From positions 1 to 39,484 of the forward strand of contig CAOJBY010000030.1 in NCBI GenBank assembly GCA_948330435.1: 39,484 nucleotides of DNA, read 5' to 3'. Shown one piece after another: positions 15,035-23,950 of this stretch. The position numbers and the translations under genes are program-made. Origin of the DNA: an uncultured Lachnoclostridium sp. (GTDB lineage: Bacteria > Bacillota > Clostridia > Lachnospirales > Lachnospiraceae). The notes beneath the pieces are model-generated. The model ran no database searches, had not been told where the DNA came from, and saw only the letters and a list, made by a program, of their open reading frames with translations. The first letter of the stretch is position 1; each line of letters begins with the position of its first letter.

Positions 15035-16774
15035 TTATGTCAACAAAGTAAGCCCGGAAATGTCAGAATCAATCACAAGGGAATAATTGGTATAGTAAAC
15101 CACAAAGCCAGGCTTGGCACTTCCCGGCTTTTTTACGTGCTTCTTTTCCACATAATCAATCTCTACCTTTTCATTCCCACGGCTCTTGGAATAATAGGCG
15201 GCAAGGCGGCCGGCTTCCTCAAAGGCACGGTCAGGCACCTCTTTTCCCTCGCTTTTCAGGATTACATGAGAGCCGGCAGTCCCCTTGGCGTGAAACCACC
15301 AGTCATTGCCTGAGGCAAACTTGAAAGTCAGCTCATCATTCTGCAGGTTGTTTTTCCCCACGTAGATGTGAAATCCGTCACTGGAAAGATAGTGGAAAGG
15401 CCTTGAGGTTATCTTTGGCTTTTTATCCTGACTTCTTCGTTTGCGGATGTAGCCGGATTCCATCAGCTCTTCCCGAATCTGCACCAGATCTTCTTCGGAA
15501 AGAGCGATTTCCAAAGCCTGGCTGATGGACTCCAGATGCTCTACTTCTTTTTCTGTCTCGGCAAGGAGTTCTGTGACGGCTTCATAAGTCCGTTTTAGTT
15601 TTCCGTATTTGTCAAAATATTTTTTTGCGTTCTCCTGGGCGGTTAATTGGGGATCTAAGGGAATGGTGATGGTCTCATTGGTATAATAATTCAGGGCATT
15701 CATAGACCGGGCTCCCTCCTCCAGGTCATAACCATAGGCGTGGAGCAGTTCTCCGTAGATCTTGTATTTTTCTCGTTTTTCCGTATCCCTAAGCTGCCTT
15801 GCCTGGAGATCGTATTTTTTACGGCTTCGTTCCAAAGTGGTTTGTACGATTCTTCGCAGATCCAAAGATTTTTGCCGGATTCGGGTGATGGTATTCTTGG
15901 AGGCATAGTAGGTTTCCAGAAGAGCAGAAATGCTGGAAAAGGACCGGCTCTCCAGATCTTCATAAACGGTGAGGGGAAAGGCGGCAAATTCGACCGGCTC
16001 TTTACCCTGAAAGAGGATCTGGGGGGCAAATTGCTCCCTCCTGACATCCTCAAGGAGACGAAGAAGCTGATGAAGCAGCATTTCCCGTTCATTTTCCGTC
16101 AGAACCGACGGCGGTTCGGCGGAATTCAGGCAGGCCCTGTGACAAAGCTCTTCCGCCATCACCGGAGAAAATCCCGTGAGAGTGGTATAAATTGCCTTGC
16201 CAAGGGGTAAGGGTTTCCCGCAGATTGCCTGAAGCATGGCAGTACCGTCCGAGGACAGAGGATTTAGCTTTTCCTGGGTAACAGGAATAAAATAGGTTCG
16301 TCCCGGAAGTACTTCCCGCACAGAGCTGACTGCGGAGGATACATGCTTGATGCTGTCAAGAATCATACCATTTTCCTGGCAGAAGATGAGATTGCTGTGC
16401 TTTCCCATCAACTCCACGATAAGAAGCTTGCGGCAAAGATCCCCAAGCTCGTTTAAGTGTTCGATTTCAAATTGTAAAATTCGCTCCAAAGACGGCTGGG
16501 TGACGCTTACAATCTTTCCTCCGCCCAAATGCTTGCGTAAAAGCATACAGAAGCCAGGTGCAGTCATTGGACTGGGCTTATTGCTGCCGGTGAGATAAAG
16601 AAGCGGCAGGCTTGCGGAAGCTGAGATCAATAGCCGGTACTGATTTTTATTGTTTTTTATGGTAAGAAGCAGTTCGTCCGTCTCCGGCTGGGCGATCTTG
16701 GTGATCCGTCCGCCCACGAGTGCGTCGGAGAGTTCGCTGCGAAGACTTGCAACTGTGATTCCGTCAAAAGCCAT
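15035..16774 (-). CDS. rqcH: Rqc2/RqcH homologue (NFACT family)
   Basis: The 579-residue protein has the full NFACT layout. An NFACT-N region starts MAFDGITVASLRSEL, a long charged coiled-coil covers about 300-430, and a C-terminal NFACT-R domain includes NDWWFHAKGTAGSHVIL and AAYYSKSRG. RqcH recruits Ala-tRNA to stalled 50S subunits and adds alanine tails in bacterial ribosome quality control; older annotations call it fibronectin-binding protein. The start is Met at 16774, with AGGAGGAA just upstream. The frame extends 34 codons further into a hairpin-forming repeat, but those residues do not resemble the family. It is transcribed alone on the minus strand. Confidence 0.92.
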   Translation of the reverse strand: MAFDGITVASLRSELSDALVGGRITKIAQPETDELLLTIKNNKNQYRLLISASASLPLLYLTGSNKPSPMTAPGFCMLLRKHLGGGKIVSVTQPSLERILQFEIEHLNELGDLCRKLLIVELMGKHSNLIFCQENGMILDSIKHVSSAVSSVREVLPGRTYFIPVTQEKLNPLSSDGTAMLQAICGKPLPLGKAIYTTLTGFSPVMAEELCHRACLNSAEPPSVLTENEREMLLHQLLRLLEDVRREQFAPQILFQGKEPVEFAAFPLTVYEDLESRSFSSISALLETYYASKNTITRIRQKSLDLRRIVQTTLERSRKKYDLQARQLRDTEKREKYKIYGELLHAYGYDLEEGARSMNALNYYTNETITIPLDPQLTAQENAKKYFDKYGKLKRTYEAVTELLAETEKEVEHLESISQALEIALSEEDLVQIREELMESGYIRKRRSQDKKPKITSRPFHYLSSDGFHIYVGKNNLQNDELTFKFASGNDWWFHAKGTAGSHVILKSEGKEVPDRAFEEAGRLAAYYSKSRGNEKVEIDYVEKKHVKKPGSAKPGFVVYYTNYSLVIDSDISGLTLLT

Positions 16775-16798
16775 GAAGTTCCTCCTATTACAAGTTCC

Positions 16799-16890
16799 GT
16801 AAGTGCCTTTGTATACACCTTTGTCTAAATCAATTTCCAGCCACAAAAAGATGTGTCTGTAAATTGATTTGTGCACACAAAGGCACTTAC
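16799..16890. repeat. Imperfect inverted repeat upstream of rqcH
   Basis: GTAAGTGCCTTTGT (16799-16812) and ACAAAGGCACTTAC (16877-16890) are perfect complements. Inner blocks AAATCAATTT and AAATTGATTT also pair, with an internal insertion. This gives a 92-nt hairpin in the 5' leader of rqcH. It may be a small palindromic element or a leader structure. Confidence 0.75.
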
Positions 16891-16961
16891 TGATTAAAGT
16901 TGCTACGCAACAGTACGAATTTGAATGTATCTGTATTATCAGTCTTTAGTATACTGGACGA

Positions 16962-16990
16962 CGGAGGAATTTTCAACTGAAATTCCTCCG
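16962..16990. repeat. Short 11-bp hairpin upstream of 17100 gene
   Basis: CGGAGGAATTT and AAATTCCTCCG flank a 7-base loop. No T-run follows on either strand, so it is not a standard terminator. It lies between the divergent rqcH and 17100 genes, upstream of the promoter at 16999. Confidence 0.55.
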
Positions 16991-16998
16991 GTTGGTAA

Positions 16999-17027
16999 TT
17001 GTAATACCTATAAGAATTCGTTATACT
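16999..17027 (+). promoter_or_regulatory. Putative promoter for the 17100 gene
   Basis: TTGTAA (16999-17004) and TATACT (17022-17027) are separated by 17 bases, about 70 nt before the ATG. Confidence 0.5.
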
Positions 17028-17099
17028 GTACGTAAGCACCACCGGATATTTCCTGTGAATGTACTGGCAAAATATTTTTGAGTGAAAAGGGGAAAGTAT

Positions 17100-17498
17100 A
17101 TGCTGAAAGAAAAAATGGAACAATCAGGCATCCTGAAAGCACTGGAAGAACTGGGATACGATTATGAAGTGATTTTTGGAAATCTGACACCGGATCAGGA
17201 GAAGATCTATGCATCTTATTCCTGGCAGAAAGTTACCTGTATGAAAGATGGGATTCGTTCCCGTTATGTGATTCATGGAGTTCCCTCAGAGGAACTTTTA
17301 AAGGAGCATCCCTGGGAAGAATGGTTTTTCCAGTTTGATAAGCCCCATCATCATGTGCTCTTTACAAAAAAGCAGGATTGCTGCAATCAGGAGATCTTCA
17401 TTGCTGAAAATGACCAGGAGCATCCAAAGGAGATATGCGGCAGAACCTGGTATTACTATGAAGACGGCAACAGTCTGCCATACCTGGCACAGAAATAG
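17100..17498 (+). CDS. Unknown small acidic protein
   Basis: I do not recognise this 132-residue protein. It begins MLKEKMEQSGILKALEELGY and contains a His-rich segment KPHHHVLFT, three Cys (VTCMK and KQDCCNQE), a further Cys in EICGRTWYYYEDG, and many aromatic residues. No membrane span or signal sequence is visible. ATG 17100 follows AAAAGGGGAAAG, a good ribosome site, and was preferred over the GTG at 17082. It is a single gene with its own likely promoter, ending near a hairpin shared with the converging ABC operon. Confidence 0.7.
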   Translation: MLKEKMEQSGILKALEELGYDYEVIFGNLTPDQEKIYASYSWQKVTCMKDGIRSRYVIHGVPSEELLKEHPWEEWFFQFDKPHHHVLFTKKQDCCNQEIFIAENDQEHPKEICGRTWYYYEDGNSLPYLAQK

Positions 17499-17536
17499 GA
17501 AAGAGGGGGGGCCTCCAAACGGCTATGACAGAGACG

Positions 17537-17576
17537 GTTTGACAGGTTTTGCAGCTTTGCAGCTGCATTATCAAAC
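17537..17576. terminator. Hairpin between converging genes
   Basis: GTTTGA pairs with TCAAAC, and inner TGCAGC pairs with GCTGCA. The structure overlaps the stop codon of the ABC permease (17571-17573). No T-run is seen, so the terminator role is tentative. Confidence 0.45.
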
Positions 17577-18200
17577 GATATCCCGATTTTGATATACCGC
17601 TGCCGCAACCCGATATGAGATAAAAAACCAGCCAACGGAAATTGCAAGAACGATATGAAAAGCCAACAGGATATTGTTTTTTACAGGAATAAAGAGATTT
17701 GTGAGAAGAACAAGACCAACAATAATACCTGTTGATGCCATAAAGGACATCATAAAAACAATCTGGGATTTTTCCGGGTCAAACAGATAAGCACACGGTA
17801 AGCTGATTCCACCCGCCAATAAAGTGGCACTCATTCCAATAGCGGCATATAAGCACAGAGAATGAGCCGTTATAGCCATTCCCACTAACATAAGCACGAT
17901 ACATGGAATAAGTGCTGTAATTAGTCCGACTACCGCAAGGAAGATGTAAAAGATAAATTTTTCGCTGATAATCTGCTTTCTTGATACGGGCATGGCAATC
18001 ACATTTTTATTCCATTTTGATCCTGCGTCGCTTGTGATACTGATAAAAACCGCTGTTGTGGAAGCAACCGGGGCTAAAATCAGAAGTGCACTCGTTTCCA
18101 GTAAAAAGGACAATCCAAAGCCCAAAACAATCAGGCTAACGATAGTTACAAGAATATTGCTCTTTGCAATATAGAGATCTTTTAATAAAATACCTTTCAT
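17571..18200 (-). CDS. ABC-2 type transporter permease
   Basis: The 209-residue membrane protein has about six hydrophobic segments (VTIVSLIVLGFGLSFLL, AVVGLITALIPCIVLML, IVGLVLLTNLFI). Its N-terminus MKGILLKDLYIAKSN is typical of the ABC-2 permease group paired with BcrA/YtrB-like ATPases. It overlaps the ATPase stop by one base (TAATG), so the two are coupled. The substrate is not predictable. GntR-controlled systems of this type in Firmicutes often respond to cell-envelope stress or export peptide antibiotics, which is only an analogy here. AAAGGGGGAAC precedes the ATG. Confidence 0.88.
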   Translation of the reverse strand: MKGILLKDLYIAKSNILVTIVSLIVLGFGLSFLLETSALLILAPVASTTAVFISITSDAGSKWNKNVIAMPVSRKQIISEKFIFYIFLAVVGLITALIPCIVLMLVGMAITAHSLCLYAAIGMSATLLAGGISLPCAYLFDPEKSQIVFMMSFMASTGIIVGLVLLTNLFIPVKNNILLAFHIVLAISVGWFFISYRVAAAVYQNRDIV

Positions 18201-19051
18201 TACCGTTCCCCCTTTACATAGAGAAGTATGATTTCATCAATCGTAGCTGGCACAAACAATGCTTTCGGATATTTCTTCTGCATTTTATCCCGATTGGAAA
18301 TTAAAATCTGCCATTCATAATCCATTTTTCGATATGCAATAATATCCGATTTATCCAGTGCGTCAAATTGTGCTGCTCCACATTTTATAATGCCATATTG
18401 CTCAATCAGTTCATCTTTCGTCTTGAAAAATACAACCTTTCCCTCATGGATAAAAACAATGTAGTCGGCAATTTTTTCCAAATCGCTGGTAATGTGGGAA
18501 GACAGCAGGACGGAGTGTTCCTCGTCCTGCACAAAGTCCAAGAGCATATCCAGAATATCGTCCCGGATAACAGGGTCAAGTCCACTGGTGGCTTCGTCCA
18601 GAATCAGCAGCTTACAATGGTGCGAAAGGGCTGCGGAAATAGCCAGCTTCATTTTCATGCCCCTGGAAAACTGTTTGATCTGCTTGTCAGGAGACAAAGA
18701 AAATTGTTTCAGCAACCGAAAATAAGTTTGCTCGTCCCATGTGCCATAGATATTTTTCATGATCCGGTTGATTTTCCCGGGAGAAAGAATTTCCGGGTAA
18801 TTACTTCCGTCAAATACTACGCCAATCTGTTCTTTTGTTTCACTGTCCAGGGTATCCTTTCCCAATACCGCAACATGACCGGCTTCTTTTTGGATAAGTC
18901 CCAAAGCTGCATTTATTGTCGTGCTTTTCCCCGCACCATTTTCGCCAATCAGCCCAACAATAGAGCCCCTTGGAACGCTAAAAGAAACATGGTCCAAAAC
19001 AAAATCCGGATATGTTTTGGTAAGCCCCGAGATCGTCAAAGCATTGTTCAT
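18200..19051 (-). CDS. ABC transporter ATP-binding protein
   Basis: The 283-residue ATPase pairs with the downstream permease. It shows Walker A GENGAGKST (residues about 36-44), a signature variant FSRGMKMKL, Walker B LLILDEATSGLDP and switch-His region LLSSHITSDL. The C-terminal roughly 70 residues after the nucleotide domain are of the kind seen in BcrA/YtrB-like ATPases. The start was set at ATG 19051 because AGGAGGA (minus strand, 19058-19064) gives normal spacing there. The longer TTG start at 19057 would touch the ribosome site. It begins two bases after the regulator stop, so the three genes form one operon. Confidence 0.9.
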   Translation of the reverse strand: MNNALTISGLTKTYPDFVLDHVSFSVPRGSIVGLIGENGAGKSTTINAALGLIQKEAGHVAVLGKDTLDSETKEQIGVVFDGSNYPEILSPGKINRIMKNIYGTWDEQTYFRLLKQFSLSPDKQIKQFSRGMKMKLAISAALSHHCKLLILDEATSGLDPVIRDDILDMLLDFVQDEEHSVLLSSHITSDLEKIADYIVFIHEGKVVFFKTKDELIEQYGIIKCGAAQFDALDKSDIIAYRKMDYEWQILISNRDKMQKKYPKALFVPATIDEIILLYVKGER

Positions 19052-19053
19052 AG

Positions 19054-19428
19054 TCAATCCTCCTCATACAATAATGTCAGCAAATTGAGTAATTTATTAA
19101 GCGGTATTCCGTTTGTACGGGCAATCTCAATGGCTTTGCTAAAGTGTTCCTCTATTTTTTTCTGCTGTTCTTCGAGATAAAAGTCCTGGTTTTGTGCTGA
19201 TACATAACAACCCTTTCCGGCTGTCGTCTCGATAAAACCGTCTGTTTGAAGAATATCATATGCCTTTTGAACAGTCAAAACACTTATCTGCAAGGATTTT
19301 GCCAGAGAACGGATGGAGGGAAGTGCTTCCCCGGCTTTCAGTTCGCCATTCATAATCTGCGATTTGATTTGTGTTGAAATCTGCTCGTACAGAGGGCGAC
19401 TTGTCTTGTTGCTCACAATAATTTCCAA
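19054..19428 (-). CDS. GntR-family (YtrA-type) transcriptional regulator
   Basis: The 124-residue protein has a single winged-helix DNA-binding domain: RPLYEQISTQIKSQI, then EALPSIRSLAKSLQIS and VLTVQKAYDILQTDGFIET, followed by a short helical tail. The absence of a large effector domain is typical of the YtrA subfamily, whose members repress their own ABC-transporter operon. The start appears to be TTG at 19428, with GGTGGG upstream. A 16-bp-arm palindrome overlaps its promoter and is a strong candidate operator. It is the first gene of a regulator-ATPase-permease operon. Confidence 0.9.
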   Translation of the reverse strand: MEIIVSNKTSRPLYEQISTQIKSQIMNGELKAGEALPSIRSLAKSLQISVLTVQKAYDILQTDGFIETTAGKGCYVSAQNQDFYLEEQQKKIEEHFSKAIEIARTNGIPLNKLLNLLTLLYEED

Positions 19429-19444
19429 AGTCCCACCGCCTTTC

Positions 19445-19485
19445 TGTCTTATACTGTATTGCTATTACAAATACAGTATAAGACA
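19445..19485. promoter_or_regulatory. Palindromic operator of the GntR regulator
   Basis: TGTCTTATACTGTATT (19445-19460) and AATACAGTATAAGACA (19470-19485) are perfect 16-bp inverted arms around a 9-base spacer. One arm includes the -10 box of the minus-strand promoter. Binding of the YtrA-type regulator here would block its own operon. Confidence 0.85.
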
Positions 19486-19503
19486 ATACATGGCAGATGT
19501 CAA
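19475..19503 (-). promoter_or_regulatory. Promoter of the GntR/ABC operon
   Basis: On the minus strand TTGACA (19498-19503) and TATACT (19475-19480) have a 17-base spacer. The -10 lies inside the palindrome. Confidence 0.82.
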
Positions 19504-19523
19504 GAGGGAGGATAAAAAAGTTC

Positions 19524-19552
19524 TTGCATTGTAAAAAGAAATGTAGTATAAT
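19524..19552 (+). promoter_or_regulatory. Promoter of carAB
   Basis: TTGCAT (19524-19529) and TATAAT (19547-19552) are separated by 17 bases. The leader to carA is about 95 nt and contains a T9 tract. I saw no clear PyrR-type attenuator. Confidence 0.72.
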
Positions 19553-19654
19553 TTTTGAAATTTAAAGGCGAATTGTGTCTTTTTTTTTGAGCAAATTTAG
19601 GAAACGGTATACCTTTATGCCCTGAAAGGACGGGCAGACAGAAAGGAGTACAGG

Positions 19655-20734
19655 ATGAAAGCTTTTCTGATATTGGAGGACGGACACGTATTTACAGGTA
19701 CCTGCATAGGTGCGGCTCGTGAAGTGATAAGTGAGATAGTATTTAACACTTCCATGACCGGCTATCTGGAGGTGCTGACAGATCCCTCCTATGCGGGCCA
19801 GGCCGTAGTGATGACCTATCCACTGATTGGAAACTATGGAATCTGCCGTGAGGATATGGAATCGGCACGCCCCTGGCTGGACGGATTTATTGTGCGGGAG
19901 CTGTCCAGAATCCCCAGCAACTTTCGAAGCCAGGATACGATTCAACACTTTTTAGAGGAATATGATATCCCGGGAATTGCGGGAATCGATACGAGAGCCC
20001 TTACCCGAATTCTAAGGGAGAGGGGCACCATGAATGGCATGATTACTACGAATGAAAGCTTTTCCTTAGAGGAGGTGCTTCCAAAGCTTAAGGCCTACAC
20101 CACCGGCAATGTAGTCGAAAGGGTCACTCTAAAAGAAGCTTACACTCTTGCCGGTGACGGTTTTAAGGTAGCACTTCTCGATCTGGGAGCAAAACAGAAT
20201 ATTTCCCGTTCTCTACATCAAAGAGGCTGTCAGGTAACGGTTTATCCGGCGGCCACATCTGCACAGGAGATCTTGTCCGGCAGGCCTGACGGCATTATGC
20301 TTTCCAACGGCCCCGGAGATCCCAAGGAATGTGTCTCTATTATAGAAGAAATTCGCACCCTTTATCACACGGATATCCCCATTTTCGCAATATGTCTGGG
20401 CCATCAGCTGATGGCGTTGGCAACGGGAGCCGACACTTATAAATTGAAATACGGCCATCGGGGAGGGAATCACCCGGTTCGTGACCTGAAAACGGGAAAA
20501 GTATATATCTCATCTCAGAATCATGGCTATGCGGTGGATACCAAGAGCCTTGACCCCAAGGTGGCGGTTCCTGCCTTTGAAAATGTCAATGACGGAACCA
20601 ACGAGGGACTTGCGTATGCAGGAAAGCAGATCTTTACTGTGCAGTTCCACCCGGAGGCCTGTCCGGGCCCCCAGGATTCCGGCTATCTGTTTGACCGTTT
20701 TATGGAAATGATGGGGGTGAAAAAGTATGCCTAA
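19655..20734 (+). CDS. carA: Carbamoyl-phosphate synthase small subunit
   Basis: CarA hydrolyses glutamine and passes ammonia to CarB for carbamoyl-phosphate, the precursor of pyrimidines and arginine. The 359-residue product has the family N-terminus (FLILEDGHVFTG, NTSMTGYLEVLTDPSYAGQ) and a class I amidotransferase domain. Catalytic Cys247 lies in FAICLGHQLMA, and His332 and Glu334 in VQFHPEACPGP. AGAAAGGAG precedes the ATG. It overlaps carB by 8 nt, the usual coupling for equimolar subunits. The length and all key residues are normal. Confidence 0.96.
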   Translation: MKAFLILEDGHVFTGTCIGAAREVISEIVFNTSMTGYLEVLTDPSYAGQAVVMTYPLIGNYGICREDMESARPWLDGFIVRELSRIPSNFRSQDTIQHFLEEYDIPGIAGIDTRALTRILRERGTMNGMITTNESFSLEEVLPKLKAYTTGNVVERVTLKEAYTLAGDGFKVALLDLGAKQNISRSLHQRGCQVTVYPAATSAQEILSGRPDGIMLSNGPGDPKECVSIIEEIRTLYHTDIPIFAICLGHQLMALATGADTYKLKYGHRGGNHPVRDLKTGKVYISSQNHGYAVDTKSLDPKVAVPAFENVNDGTNEGLAYAGKQIFTVQFHPEACPGPQDSGYLFDRFMEMMGVKKYA

Positions 20735-23700
20735 AAATCCGGATATCAAAAAAGTACTTGTAATCGGCTCCGGACCCATTGTGATTGGTCAGGCGGCGGA
20801 GTTTGACTATGCGGGAACCCAGGCCTGCCGTTCCTTAAAAGAGGAGGGCGTCGAGGTAGTTCTGCTCAATTCCAATCCGGCTACCATTATGACGGATAAG
20901 GACATTGCGGATCGGGTGTACATCGAGCCTTTGACCGTAGAGGTGGTAGAACAGCTTATTTTAAAAGAACAGCCCGACAGCGTGCTTCCCACTCTGGGCG
21001 GACAGGCAGGCTTGAATCTTGCCATGGAGCTGGAGGAACGGGGATTCTTGCGTGAGCACAGGGTACGGCTTATCGGAACTACCTCCGAGACCATCAAAAA
21101 GGCGGAAGATCGACTGGAATTCAAAAGCACCATGGAGAAAATCGGCGAGCCGGTGGCGGCATCCCTGGTGGTAGAAAATGTAGAAGACGGACTGGCCTTT
21201 GCGGGCCGCATCGGCTACCCGGTAGTTTTACGTCCGGCCTATACTCTGGGAGGAAGCGGCGGAGGAATCGCCCGCAATCAGGAGGAACTGGAGGAGATTC
21301 TTGCAAATGGTCTCAGACTTTCCCGTGTGGGACAGGTTCTTGTAGAACGGTGCATTGCAGGCTGGAAAGAGATCGAATATGAGGTCATGCGGGACGGTGC
21401 AGGCAACTGCATTACCGTATGTAATATGGAAAATATTGATCCCGTAGGTGTCCATACAGGAGACAGCATCGTAGTGGCTCCCTCTCAGACCCTGGGAGAT
21501 AAAGAATACCAAATGCTTCGGACCTCGGCTCTCAATATCATCAGTGAGCTGAACATTACCGGCGGCTGCAACGTCCAGTACGCTCTGCATCCCGAAAGCT
21601 TTGAGTATTGCGTTATAGAGGTGAATCCCCGTGTAAGCCGTTCCTCGGCCCTGGCTTCCAAAGCTACCGGCTACCCCATCGCCCGTGTGGCGGCAAAGAT
21701 TGCCATTGGCTATACCCTGGATGAGATTCCCAATGCCATTACGGGGCAGACCATGGCCAGCTTTGAACCAATGCTGGATTACTGCGTCGTAAAGCTGCCA
21801 AGACTTCCCTTTGACAAGTTCATCAGTGCCAAGCGGACCCTGACCACACAGATGAAAGCTACTGGGGAAGTGATGTCTATCTGCGACAGCTTCGAGGGAG
21901 CACTTATGAAAGCCATCCGTTCCCTGGAGCAGCATGTGGACTGCCTGCTATCTTATGATTTCTCGGATTTATCCAGAGAGGAAATCTTAAAGAAGCTGGG
22001 GATTGTGGATGACCGGCGGATATGGCTCATTGCAGAAGCACTAAGGAAAGGCATTTCCTATGAGGAGATTCATGAGATCACAAAGATTGACCTGTGGTTT
22101 ATTGACAAGATTGCCATTCTTACAGAGATGGAGGAGACTCTTAAGACCCGGGAATTGACACCGGAGCTTTTGAAAGAAGCAAAGCGGATAGAATTCCCGG
22201 ATGGAGTGATTGCTAGGCTCACGGGAAAGAGCGAGGAAGAGATCAAGGCCCTGCGGTATGAAAACGGCATTACGGCGGCCTATAAGATGGTGGACACCTG
22301 TGCGGCGGAATTTGCCGCATCCACCCCCTATTACTATTCCGTATTCGGAAGCGAAAATGAAGCGGTAAAAACCGGGGACCGCAAAAAAGTACTGGTACTG
22401 GGCTCTGGTCCCATCCGCATTGGCCAGGGGATTGAGTTTGACTTCTGCTCCGTTCACTGTACCTGGGCCTTTTCAAAAGAGGATTATGAGACCATCATCG
22501 TCAACAACAACCCGGAGACCGTAAGTACGGATTTTGATATTGCGGATAAGCTGTATTTTGAGCCTTTGACACCGGAGGATGTGGAAAGCATTGTAAACCT
22601 GGAGCATCCCGACGGGGCAGTGGTACAATTTGGCGGTCAGACAGCCATAAAGCTGACGGAAAGCCTCATGAAAATGGGCGTGCCCATCTTAGGCACCTCC
22701 GCAGAAAACGTAGACGCAGCCGAGGATCGGGAGCTTTTTGACAAGATTCTGGAGGAGTGTGAGATTCCAAGGCCAAAGGGACATACGGTTTACACGGCAG
22801 AAGAAGCCAAGCGGGCAGCTAATGAGCTTGGCTATCCGGTTCTGGTACGCCCCTCCTACGTGCTGGGCGGCCAGGGCATGCAGATTGCCATTAACGATGA
22901 GGACGTGGAGGAATTCATCGGGATCATCAACCGGATCGCTCAGGAGCACCCCATACTGGTAGACAAATATCTCCAGGGCAAGGAGATAGAGGTGGACGCA
23001 GTCTGTGACGGGGAGGATATCCTGATTCCCGGCATAATGGAACACATAGAACGGGCGGGCATTCATTCCGGAGACAGCATTTCCGTCTATCCAGCCAGAA
23101 GCATCAGTAGCAAGGTAAAAGCAACCATAGAAGAGTACACCCGGAGACTGGCCCGGTCTCTCCATGTAATCGGACTGATTAACATTCAGTTCATTGCCGT
23201 GGGAGAAGAGGTCTATGTAATAGAAGTAAATCCCAGATCCAGCCGTACGGTACCTTACATCAGCAAGGTCACAGGAATTCCCATTGTACCATTGGCCACA
23301 AAAGTGATTCTGGGGCACAAGATCCGGGAACTTGGGTTTACACCGGGCTTACAGAGGGAGGCAGATTATTTTGCCATTAAGATGCCAGTCTTTTCTTTTG
23401 AAAAGATCCGGGGTGCAGACATAAGCTTAGGGCCGGAGATGAAGTCTACCGGAGAGTGCCTTGGGATCGCAACGACCTTTAATGAAGCCTTGTACAAGGC
23501 ATTTTTAGGGGCAGGAATCCGCCTGCCCAAGCATAAGAACATAATCATGACTGTTCGGGATGAGGATAAAGAAGAGGCAGTAGAACTGGCTAAGCGTTTT
23601 GAGTCTCTGGGCTACCGTATCTATGCCACCAAGGGCACGGCCCGGGCACTTCTGGAAGCGGATGTATCCGTGCGTCTCACCAGAAAGCTGGAGCAGGAAT

Positions 23701-23924
23701 CCCCCAATATTCTGGACCTGATCCTGGGGCATAAGATCGATCTGGTCATAGACACCCCATCCCAGGGCGTGGAGCACAGCCATGACGGATTTGTCATCCG
23801 AAGAAATGCAATCGAGACGGGAGTCAACGTGCTTACGGCCATCGACACGGCCAGAGCCTTAGTGACCAGCCTGGAGAATACAGACGTGACGGGGCTGACA
23901 TTGGTTGATATTGCACAGATTTAA
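20727..23924 (+). CDS. carB: Carbamoyl-phosphate synthase large subunit
   Basis: The 1065-residue synthetase subunit makes carbamoyl phosphate from bicarbonate, ammonia and two ATP. It has the internally duplicated ATP-grasp layout. The first half opens with VLVIGSGPIVIGQAAEFDYA and carries RPAYTLGGSGGG. The second opens with VLVLGSGPIRIGQGIEFDF and carries RPSYVLGGQGMQ. A linker/oligomerisation region lies around 400-550, and an MGS-like allosteric domain occupies the last 130 residues. The size matches the bacterial single-chain form. Many open frames on the opposite strand here are shadows of its strong codon bias. Confidence 0.97.
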   Translation: MPKNPDIKKVLVIGSGPIVIGQAAEFDYAGTQACRSLKEEGVEVVLLNSNPATIMTDKDIADRVYIEPLTVEVVEQLILKEQPDSVLPTLGGQAGLNLAMELEERGFLREHRVRLIGTTSETIKKAEDRLEFKSTMEKIGEPVAASLVVENVEDGLAFAGRIGYPVVLRPAYTLGGSGGGIARNQEELEEILANGLRLSRVGQVLVERCIAGWKEIEYEVMRDGAGNCITVCNMENIDPVGVHTGDSIVVAPSQTLGDKEYQMLRTSALNIISELNITGGCNVQYALHPESFEYCVIEVNPRVSRSSALASKATGYPIARVAAKIAIGYTLDEIPNAITGQTMASFEPMLDYCVVKLPRLPFDKFISAKRTLTTQMKATGEVMSICDSFEGALMKAIRSLEQHVDCLLSYDFSDLSREEILKKLGIVDDRRIWLIAEALRKGISYEEIHEITKIDLWFIDKIAILTEMEETLKTRELTPELLKEAKRIEFPDGVIARLTGKSEEEIKALRYENGITAAYKMVDTCAAEFAASTPYYYSVFGSENEAVKTGDRKKVLVLGSGPIRIGQGIEFDFCSVHCTWAFSKEDYETIIVNNNPETVSTDFDIADKLYFEPLTPEDVESIVNLEHPDGAVVQFGGQTAIKLTESLMKMGVPILGTSAENVDAAEDRELFDKILEECEIPRPKGHTVYTAEEAKRAANELGYPVLVRPSYVLGGQGMQIAINDEDVEEFIGIINRIAQEHPILVDKYLQGKEIEVDAVCDGEDILIPGIMEHIERAGIHSGDSISVYPARSISSKVKATIEEYTRRLARSLHVIGLINIQFIAVGEEVYVIEVNPRSSRTVPYISKVTGIPIVPLATKVILGHKIRELGFTPGLQREADYFAIKMPVFSFEKIRGADISLGPEMKSTGECLGIATTFNEALYKAFLGAGIRLPKHKNIIMTVRDEDKEEAVELAKRFESLGYRIYATKGTARALLEADVSVRLTRKLEQESPNILDLILGHKIDLVIDTPSQGVEHSHDGFVIRRNAIETGVNVLTAIDTARALVTSLENTDVTGLTLVDIAQI

Positions 23925-23950
23925 AGGAGAGGTAAATCAAGGGGGAAGAA

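Noticed and set aside
16777..16876. 34-residue N-terminal extension of RqcH
   Set aside because: It is encoded by the palindromic repeat, and the internal Met has the AGGAGGAA site.
20807..23848. Many open frames on the strand opposite carB
   Set aside because: They are shadows of the biased carB codons, with no ribosome sites or recognisable domains.
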